A stretch of DNA of 34,486 nt from Mycobacteriaceae bacterium (lineage in GTDB: Bacteria > Actinomycetota > Actinomycetes > Mycobacteriales > Mycobacteriaceae). The position numbers and the translations under genes are program-made. Within the stretch, counting starts at the first letter, position 1, and each line of letters opens with the position of its first letter. Of the stretch, positions 33,785-34,486 are shown one piece after another. Location of the stretch: assembly GCA_019245755.1 (NCBI GenBank), contig JAFARC010000026.1, positions 1 through 34,486 on the forward strand, written 5' to 3'. The notes under the pieces are model-generated. The model was given only the letters and a program-made list of their open reading frames with translations. It was not told where the DNA came from and ran no database searches.

Positions 33785-33810
33785 GAGATCAGGGTAGCCA
33801 CGGAGACCGG

Positions 33811-33901
33811 CTGCTCTTCGCCCAAGGGCTCATCGGCCGATGTCTGCTCTTCGCCCAAGGGCTCATCGCACGTTGTCTGCTCTTCGCCCAAGGGCTCATC
33901 G
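33811..33901 (-). repeat. Three tandem 33-bp repeats between rplS and lepB
   Basis: CTGCTCTTCGCCCAAGGGCT followed by CATCG (25 bp) occurs at 33811-33835, 33844-33868 and 33877-33901, with 8 variable bases between copies. Each copy has GCCC-AA-GGGC, able to form a small hairpin. The last copy ends 4 bp before the rplS stop codon. It resembles a minisatellite of the mycobacterial MIRU/VNTR kind, but no known class was identified. Confidence 0.85.
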
Positions 33902-33905
33902 CCGG

Positions 33906-34247
33906 TCAGCGCTTTTCCTTGATCTTGGCCTTCTTACCGCGCAGCTCGCGCAGGTAGTACAGCTTGGCCCGGCGGACGTCACCACGGGTGACCACCTCGA
34001 TGTGGTCGATGTTGGGCGAGTGGACCGGGAACGTGCGCTCCACGCCGACGCCGTAGCTCTCTTTGCGTACGGTGAACGTCTCGCGGATACCGCCACCCTG
34101 TCGGCGGATCACCACGCCCTTGAACACCTGGATGCGTTCCTTGGAGCCCTCGATCACCTTCACGTGCACGGCAACCGTGTCACCGGCGCCGAAGTCCGGG
34201 ATGTCGTCGCGCAGCGACGTCTGGTCGATGAAGTCCAGCGTGTTCAT
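33906..34247 (-). CDS. rplS: 50S ribosomal protein L19
   Basis: A 113-residue large-subunit protein at the subunit interface. [71 protein letters not shown] and [20 protein letters not shown] are all typical. The ATG at 34247 starts the family-conserved N-terminus. Its stop is followed at once by the 33-bp tandem repeats and then lepB. Confidence 0.97.
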   Translation of the reverse strand: MNTLDFIDQTSLRDDIPDFGAGDTVAVHVKVIEGSKERIQVFKGVVIRRQGGGIRETFTVRKESYGVGVERTFPVHSPNIDHIEVVTRGDVRRAKLYYLRELRGKKAKIKEKR

Positions 34248-34486
34248 CGGACAAACTACTTTCTTGCGGTCGCGGCCTGGCGCGTCCGCTTTTGCGGTCC
34301 GGCGGCTCAGGCCATTGATTCGGGCGTCATTGTGCTGTGCGTCACGGAAACAGATCGCCCGCGCAACGCGCACAACTGGTCAATTGTGCCAGACGGGCCG
34401 CGGGCAGTGAAATCCGCGGCCGAACACACCGTGTGAGTAATGGCGCAAGCGTCGCCCGACAGTTAGTCTGCCGAAACAGCGGGCGG

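Noticed and set aside
1..34486. CRISPR arrays, insertion-sequence transposases, rRNA genes
   Set aside because: None recognised by reading both strands; no transposase motifs or regularly spaced repeats with unique spacers were seen, apart from the three 33-bp repeats at 33811, which have only 8-bp variable parts.

Overview
The window is a chromosomal segment of a Mycobacterium, most likely a non-tuberculous species. The DNA is GC-rich and many genes start with GTG. The backbone gene content and order on the minus strand (rplS, lepB, rnhB, a DUF2469 gene, yraN, a ChlI-type ATPase, dprA, viuB, xerC, rpsB, tsf, pyrH, frr, cdsA, rlmN, mpt53 and a CcdA-like gene) match what I recall of the M. tuberculosis Rv2904c-Rv2877c block. 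That assignment rests on recognising protein families and gene order; no search was run.

Layout. 1-1.7 kb: the secreted thiol-disulfide pair mpt53 and ccdA, followed by a truncated gene, probably a HicB/ribbon-helix-helix type antitoxin, whose start codon sits in a cluster of TGACRTCA palindromes. 1.9-3.5 kb: a DNA photolyase and a small DUF2631 membrane protein on the plus strand. 3.6-8.9 kb: rlmN, then a divergent LysR/EamA pair, then the translationally coupled pyrH-frr-cdsA group. 9.1-15.3 kb: an accessory locus built around a large LuxR/LAL-type ATPase regulator. 15.4-18.1 kb: tsf, rpsB and xerC. 18.2-21.0 kb: an L,D-transpeptidase, a GNAT enzyme and viuB. 21.1-24.4 kb: an insertion of small secreted proteins, a broken lpqH-like lipoprotein, a zinc-ribbon protein and a CsbD protein, lying between viuB and dprA and bounded by short direct repeats. 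24.4-27.4 kb: dprA, ChlI and yraN as an overlapping operon. 27.5-31.8 kb: a hemophore-like protein, an ANTAR-domain protein, and a two-component system with a membrane protein. 31.9-34.2 kb: DUF2469, rnhB, lepB and rplS.

The most unusual locus is 9.1-15.3 kb. A single LAL regulator is flanked on both outer sides by copies of the same 70-bp promoter element, identical without gaps at 60 of 70 positions by hand alignment and placed in opposite orientation. Each element faces outward toward genes for exported proteins: an intact LpqH-family lipoprotein on one side, and a membrane protein, two paralogous proline-tailed secreted proteins and a frameshifted lpqH copy on the other. This looks like a self-contained regulator with two divergent target arms that arose partly by inverted duplication. 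I know of no description of it, but that cannot be verified here.

Other points of interest are the phased palindromes at the antitoxin-like gene (one more copy lies in front of mpt53), three 33-bp tandem repeats between rplS and lepB, a structured rpsB leader, paired 13-bp repeats in the LysR/EamA intergenic region, and an EamA reading frame that runs 135 bp antisense into cdsA.
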